In this document: piece after piece, positions 58,733 through 64,000 of the stretch | Layout: each line of letters opens with the position of its first letter | Numbering within the stretch: position 1 is the stretch's first letter | NCBI GenBank assembly: GCA_024803745.1 | Contig: JANJXV010000020.1 | Coordinates: 19,136,777 to 19,200,776, forward strand | Origin: Megascapheus bottae | Lineage: Eukaryota > Chordata > Mammalia > Rodentia > Geomyidae | Reading direction: 5' to 3' | DNA length: 64,000 nucleotides | Notes under the pieces: generated by a model | What the model saw: only the letters and a program-made list of their open reading frames with translations | The model's database searches: none | Told to the model about the DNA's origin: nothing | Made by a program: the position numbers and the translations under genes

Positions 58733-58784
58733 GAGGTAGTCTGAGCCTCTGTCTTTCCGAGGTAGTCTGAGCCTCTGTCTTTCC
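58733..58784 (+). repeat. Perfect 26-bp tandem duplication
   Basis: The unit 'gaggtagtctgagcctctgt' plus 'ctttcc' occurs twice back to back (58733-58758 and 58759-58784) without a mismatch. Confidence 0.95.
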
Positions 58785-59289
58785 TTCTGTTGGCTAAATA
58801 ATGGAAAACTGATGACACAGGATTTATGCTGCTGCATCACTAAAGACCATCAAAGCAGTATAGATTTCTGAAATGACCATCTCAGATCCAAAATTCTGCC
58901 TCCTTAGTTTTGACCCTAGTGGGTTCCAGGTTCTGACGTTCTGGGAGGAATTGTGTTTAGTTCAGAAACTATTTGTCTAGAAACCCATAGTTTTGCCTTG
59001 TTACTTGTTACTTGCTACTTGTGTTTCATTTACCTACGTGTCCCATCACTCAGGAGTTGATAAGAGAATATGGTATTAGACCTCTTCCTCAACTGCCTTG
59101 GTTCCTCGCCTGTCACCAGCCCTACATTTGGGTTGTAGATATGTAGTGAAGATAGGGGGGGAATGGAGAGTGATGACCAAATTTGATTGACCTTGGTGTC
59201 TTAGAAAACATTCTTTATAGGAAAGGTGCCACTAGGGTAGCATTCTTCTACTTGAACCAATGCAGATTTTTGCTGGCTAGTTTGGAAAT
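58785..59289. other. Unique sequence
   Basis: Nothing recognised. Confidence 0.45.
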
Positions 59290-59391
59290 GTGTTAAAGCA
59301 AAATTTTCAGCCTGAACTGACCTATGATCCTCCCAATTTCAAACTCATGAGTAGCTAGGGATTTATAAGCATGAGTTAGCTGTGCCCAGCT
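59290..59391 (-). mobile_element. Degraded B1/Alu-like SINE
   Basis: 'cctgaactgacctatgatcc', 'ctcatgagtagctagggatt' and 'catgagttagctgtgcccag' in reverse orientation. Only the left module is visible. Confidence 0.55.
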
Positions 59392-59794
59392 AGAAAACAT
59401 TCTTAAGACAGGTTTGCTTGCATTTTATATACAGTCCTTCCAGTGAACAGCTCACAAGCACAAAAATGTATTCCCACAGAATGTGAGATTTTACTTGTCA
59501 ACAAGTCAAACTATCAGAATGAACTGGCAAACTATCAGCTTCAGGAGTGCTAAATCTGCATCAGTATTTTAAATATGCCTTATCTACTAATGGTATCATA
59601 TTATTATAGTTTAAATGTTTCCCTTTAGCATTCAACAAAAGCATTATTGTTGAAATACAGCATCTTGGTTATAGAGCCATGGCTGTGATTTGCATTCAGT
59701 AGTGACCAGTTGTAATGGTGAAACATAGTCCTATGATTTCTGATTTCTGCAGACCCTCAGATACAATTTCTTCCATAAAAATTTGAATAAATTT
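59392..59794. other. Unique AT-rich sequence
   Basis: Nothing recognised. Confidence 0.45.
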
Positions 59795-60040
59795 GCCGGT
59801 GGCTCATGCCTGTAATCCTAGCTACTCAGGAGGCTGAGAGCTGAGAATGATAATTCAAAGCCAGCCCCAGCACTAAAGACTCTCATGTGAGACTCTTATC
59901 TCCAATTAACCACCAGAAAACTGGAAGTGGTGCTGTGGCTCAAGGGGTAAGGTAGTAGCCTTGAGCTGAAGAGCTCAGGGACAGAGCTCAGGCCCAGAGT
60001 TCAAGCCACATGACCAACCAAAATAATAATAAAAAAATAA
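59795..60040 (+). mobile_element. B1/Alu-like plus Geo-like dimeric SINE, near-complete reference copy
   Basis: Left module 'ggtggctcatgcctgtaatc' to 'aagccagccccagcactaaa'; linker 'gagactcttatctccaatta'; right module 'ggaagtggtgctgtggctca' to 'cccagagttcaagccacatg'; then an A-rich tail with aat units. The best copy for comparison with IDL-Geo. Confidence 0.93.
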
Positions 60041-60495
60041 AATTTTAATCTTTGTTTTTTTAAGTACACCAGTTTAATTGTCATAACAAGTTTTGGGTTT
60101 TAAACAACACAGCTTTTTTGTTTTCTTTTGCTTATATTTCTAGAGGTCAGAAGTCTGAAATGGCTTCTTACTAGGCTATAATCAGTGTCCTGGCAGGTCT
60201 GTATTCCCCTAGAGGTTTAAAGGACAAATCCATTTCTTTGCCTTTTCTGGCTTTCAGGGCCATCTGTGTGCCTTGGCTCTAGACCTATTCCCCATCTTCC
60301 AATAGAACACACTACCATTTTTCATTTTCTCTGCTTCTCTCGCTCTGTCCTTCTTCCCCCCTCTTACAATGGCCCATATGATTCCACTATGTCCAGACTA
60401 CTTTTTCATCTTCAGAATCTTAACAAAATCCCTTTAGCAAAGGTTACGAGTGGGCTCTAGAGATGAGGTGATTGTTTGGGGAAGAGATGGGGGAA
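60041..60495. other. Unique sequence
   Basis: Nothing recognised. Confidence 0.45.
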
Positions 60496-60731
60496 TTTTT
60501 TTTTTGTGGGTTGTGGGGCTTGAACTCTGGGCTTGGGTGCTGTCCCTGAGCTCTTCAGCTCAAGGCTATCATCCTACCCCTTGAGCCACAGTGCCACTTC
60601 TGGCTATCTAGTGATTAATTAGAGATGAAATTCCCATGGTCTTTTGTGCTTGGGCTGTCTTTGAATCATGATCCTCAGATCTCAGCCTCCAGAGTAGCTA
60701 GGATTACAAGCATGAGCCACTGTGCCTGGGG
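60496..60731 (-). mobile_element. B1/Alu-like plus Geo-like dimeric SINE
   Basis: T run, 'gtggggcttgaactctgggc', 'ccccttgagccacagtgcca', 'atcctcagatctcagcctcc', 'gagccactgtgcctgggg'. Confidence 0.9.
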
Positions 60732-61430
60732 ACTTACTTAAGCTTATAGCAGTACACTAATTAATGAGTATCTACTTTATAATATGTCCTAAAAAGAAGG
60801 TAATTATTCCTTAAGGTAGTTATTTTTTATTAGAAACCAGTGCATTTACTTTGCATTAAGTGAATCAACCCAGCCATGTCATAACTCTTCAAGGAAAGTC
60901 TAATGAAAAACTTTCCAGTTCAACTCTACAAATGTGTTTTGGGAACAAGCCTAGACTAGAAGTCCTTGGATAAAAGAAGTTGTCAAGGTAATTTCTTTCA
61001 AGCTCGTGGTTTTCTCCACAGATGGTTCAAATAAATCAGGAGGAGAATAGAGAAACAGCATATGTGTTTAGTATTCTCCAAACTGTGCTGAAGGCTGACA
61101 AACCATAAAAATTGTTTTCCATCCTTATTCCCAGGAAAGAGGTTTCACAGCTAGTTTGCATAACTACAGCTCTGATTTTCTCAAATTTTGTAACTCTATG
61201 CCATCAGATGTAGACAGCACCAGAGGCCATGCTGGGTCTTAGGTGGCCCTTTTGCTGCTCTTCTCAATGCCTTCTTTCCCACTGATGACAACTGACATGT
61301 ACCAACTGAGTAGCAGGTGTGGAGGTGTGTAGTGTCTGTTCTTGGCGTGTTGAAGCATGACTTGAAAAAGAAATTTCTATTTGTTATAGGAGAAGGGAAC
61401 TAAAGTGATCACAGATTCCCATTGGAAGTA
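60732..61430. other. Unique sequence
   Basis: Nothing recognised. Confidence 0.45.
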
Positions 61431-61468
61431 CACACAGACACACAGACACACAGACACACACACACACC
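61431..61468 (+). repeat. (CACAGA)n/(CA)n microsatellite
   Basis: 'cacagacacacagacaca' units then CA. Confidence 0.95.
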
Positions 61469-62440
61469 TGTTTTTTAAATTTTGTTTTTATTTTTTAAAT
61501 GTGGTGCTCTAGGCAGTTTCAAAACACAAACTCCGGAGTAAAACCGTCAATGTGACAGAATATCTTTGTGTCATTCAATATTATTCTCAAATGCTTGTGA
61601 CACTTTCTGGCCAGGTGTTAGGAGAAGGTTATTCCCTTTTTGCTAAATATAGAACTATTTTTTTCTTTCTGAAAAGTAACAAATCACTCATTTAAAATAC
61701 AATGGAATGGATAGTACTAACAATTTTCAGTTATTGACATTTTGATTTCTGCTACTTGAAAACAAAATCTAAAATAATTTGGGACAGATTTATTCATTGA
61801 AGACCTAGCCAAATATCTCATCTTTTTCACCTACTCAGCTGACATCAGTTGGTCTGGTAACTCTTTTCTTTGTGTATTTCTAGTGTTGTTAAGAGTAAAC
61901 ATTTTGCCTTTGGAGCTTTAGTAAAAAAAATCACCGTAAAATCCCATTTATACATTTGATACCAAGCAGAGGGAAGCTTTTCTCAATTGTTCTCTATTAT
62001 GGACTTAAGTTCTTTCACATGCCAGATGAAAACACACATGCCTATTGGTTTGGAATTTCCCTAAAACTTTAGCTCTGAACTAACACCTGAGTACCATGAC
62101 TAGTCTGTTATCCCTGAAGATTGTGATTTAAGGAAAGTAGTTCATGTATTTTTGGAGGGTTACTCTGGAGGATGGGCCATCAAACTTACACATAGCTACC
62201 ATAGATATCTATGAGTGTGAATACTTGTACAGAACATTGGGAAGAAAGAGCATTAAGGCACTCAGTAGAAACAGAAGGTCTGGGGTCAAGGACTAGGCCT
62301 CTCTTGTCATCTTGCAGTGTGCAATTCTGAAGGCAATGCTCATATCAAACATAAACTTCACTTTTTAGTCAAGGAAATAGGATAGAATATTCTAAATTTA
62401 ATAGTTTTCTAACAAAATTTAAACTTCTAAATTACATATA
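61469..62440. other. Unique sequence
   Basis: Nothing recognised. Confidence 0.45.
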
Positions 62441-62504
62441 TGTATATCTATACATCTCTCTCTTCTCTCTCTTTCTCTCTCTCTCTATATATATACATAC
62501 ATAT
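62441..62504 (+). repeat. TA/TC compound low-complexity tract
   Basis: 'tatgtatatctatacatctc', then TC-rich 'tctctctttctctctctc', then 'tatatatatacatacatat'. Confidence 0.85.
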
Positions 62505-63053
62505 GACATACTGAATTTGTACTTTTGCTTTAAACCGTAAAAATGTTAAGCCTCAGAAACCACAGGTTAAAATATTCTTGTTCATTTCTTTGAAGCATAT
62601 AAGGAAACTAGGTAAGTAAAATGGAGACTTTGGAAAAGTTCAGAAAAAGAGGCATAGGACCACGTTTATCAAGAGATAGAAAGCAGATGATTCAGTGTTA
62701 ACTACCACTAAGCACACAGGCAGCCTTATCCTAGCAATTGCTATGAGGAAATTCATTAACCACAAGACTAGAAGCAAGACTGATCTCATGGATGAGAGTG
62801 TAGATTGCCCTGACCAGAGTCCTTTATCTTTCCCGACTCTCCCTCTACACATCATTACTTTTATCAAGAGAACCAAGAACTGTCCTGAGCCAGAATTCTG
62901 GAGTCTTCTCTCCTTCAATTGCTGTATTAACTCAGTTCCATCTTTTAAAGCATGTCAGGAACTCATTTGCTAAAATCAATCAGTGGTCACATTAAACTCC
63001 CTTGTGTGGAAAACTATACTTTTCTTCCCCCTCCCTCTTCCCGCTCGATCTTT
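62505..63053. other. Unique sequence
   Basis: Opposing 92-codon frames (62640-62973) overlap on both strands with no domain. Treated as chance. Confidence 0.45.
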
Positions 63054-63283
63054 CTTTTTTTTCTGTGCCAGTACTGGGGCTTGAACTCAGCATCTTGAGT
63101 TTTGCTTGCCTTATTTCAATCAAGGCTGGTGCTACTTGAGCCACTCCTCTACTTCCAAACTTTTGCTAGTTAATCGAAAATAAGAATCTCAAGGACTTCC
63201 CTGCTATGGTTAGTTCTGAATCACAATTCTCAGATCCCAGATTCCAGAATACCAAGAGTTACAATCAAAAGCTCCCAGCTAAG
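63054..63283 (-). mobile_element. Diverged B1/Alu-like plus Geo-like SINE
   Basis: 'agtactggggcttgaactca', 'gctggtgctacttgagccac', 'tgctagttaatcgaaaataa' and 'cacaattctcagatcccaga' in order. Confidence 0.75.
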
Positions 63284-63573
63284 AATGACATTAACTTTCT
63301 TTTCTCAATTCCAAGCTGAAGTAGCTCTAGACCACTAAAATAGAATGGTTTCTTGCTCAATATTACGTTGAATGCATTCATGAGGCTTTCCCAGCAAATT
63401 CTTTATCAGTATTGAAATCCAGGTCAAGCAAAACTCTAGATTGACGTATATTTTTTGCATACTTAACACTAATATGTTGTAAAAATTCAACAGTATTCCA
63501 TGAAGGTCTCACTTGTTTTGCATTCAGTACTGAAATTCTACGTTTTGCATAGACAGTGCTTCTTGCAACATGG
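63284..63573. other. Unique AT-rich sequence
   Basis: Nothing recognised. Confidence 0.45.
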
Positions 63574-63586
63574 ATATCCTAATATC

Positions 63587-63792
63587 GATTTTTTAATTTA
63601 TATTTTTGCCAGTCATGGGGCTTCAACTCAGAGCCTGGGTACTGTCTTTGGGCTTTCTCAAGGCTAGCACTCTACCACTTGAGCCACAGCATCACTTGTG
63701 GCTTTTTCTGTGTATGTGGTGCCAAGGAATTGAACCCAGGGCTCATGCATGCTAAGCTAGCACTCTACCACTAGGCCACACTCCAGGCCTAA
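63587..63792 (-). mobile_element. IDL-Geo SINE with exact target-site duplication
   Basis: Full dimer in reverse. 'atatcctaatatc' (13 bp, exact) lies at 63574-63586 and 63793-63805. Confidence 0.93.
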
Positions 63793-63805
63793 ATATCCTA
63801 ATATC

Positions 63806-64000
63806 TTGTAACTATTAAAATATTCTAAGATAAATATTTTTCTAATTTGGATTGAAAAAATAAGTAAAATTATCTTTTGGCTAGCACTTTGAAAGCAACT
63901 GAGTTTTATGAGATTTGAAGTGAAAATATTACAAGATGTGTACCTTTGAATGGCTACTACCAGAACTGATGTCAGCTGGGCAGAAACATATTAATAAACA
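63806..64000. other. Unique AT-rich sequence to the window end
   Basis: Nothing recognised. Confidence 0.45.

Noticed and set aside
62640..62973. Overlapping 92-codon frames on opposite strands
   Set aside because: Mutual shadows with no domain. One of the two at most could be real, and neither shows coding evidence.

Overview
The window is mammalian nuclear DNA from a rodent. It is AT-rich, has no intact protein-coding gene that I can recognise, and is dominated by retrotransposons and microsatellites. The commonest young repeat is a dimeric SINE: an ID-like, tRNA(Ala)-type left half with a clear A box and B box, followed by a second monomer beginning near 'ggaagtggtgctgtggctc' and an A-rich tail. 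This matches what I recall of IDL-Geo, a SINE described from kangaroo rats, pocket mice and pocket gophers (Geomyoidea). A heteromyid or geomyid rodent is therefore the best guess; the assignment rests on recall, not on a search.

Layout. 0-10 kb: an LTR-like element, IDL-Geo copies, MIR remnants and a diverged local duplication (6.6 and 8.6-9.0 kb). 10-20 kb: SINEs of a second dimeric family (B1/Alu-like left half plus a Geo-like right half), a 174-bp pure-purine microsatellite, another diverged duplication (16.7 and 18.1 kb) and a LINE-1 3' fragment split by an IDL-Geo. 20.3-24.9 kb: the largest element, a minus-strand LINE-1 with a GC-rich 5'UTR, an ORF1 remnant and a broken ORF2; an internal deletion joins ORF1 to the middle of ORF2 and removes the endonuclease region. 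25-36 kb: an old ERVL/MaLR-type LTR, L2 and MIR remnants, a three-layer nested SINE/LINE block at 30.4-31.1 kb, an old L1 3' end, and long unique stretches. 36-41 kb: mostly unique sequence with two promoter-like motif clusters. 41-49 kb: L2 and MIR remnants, and a relatively GC-rich, gene-like but broken segment (46.3-48.7 kb), possibly a retrocopy of unidentified origin. 49-64 kb: SINEs, a LINE-1 insertion with a clear target-site duplication, and microsatellites.

No genes work together here. The window reads as intergenic or deep intronic sequence whose history is successive retrotransposition. Seven insertions have good target-site duplications of 13-17 bp, including the LINE-1 at 54.1 kb. 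No tRNA gene, rRNA, CRISPR array or bacterial-type operon was seen, and I found no convincing undescribed biological system. The points most worth checking are the shared right module of the two dimeric SINE families, the ORF1-ORF2 joined LINE-1, the two unnamed local duplications, and the gene-like segment at 46.3-48.7 kb.
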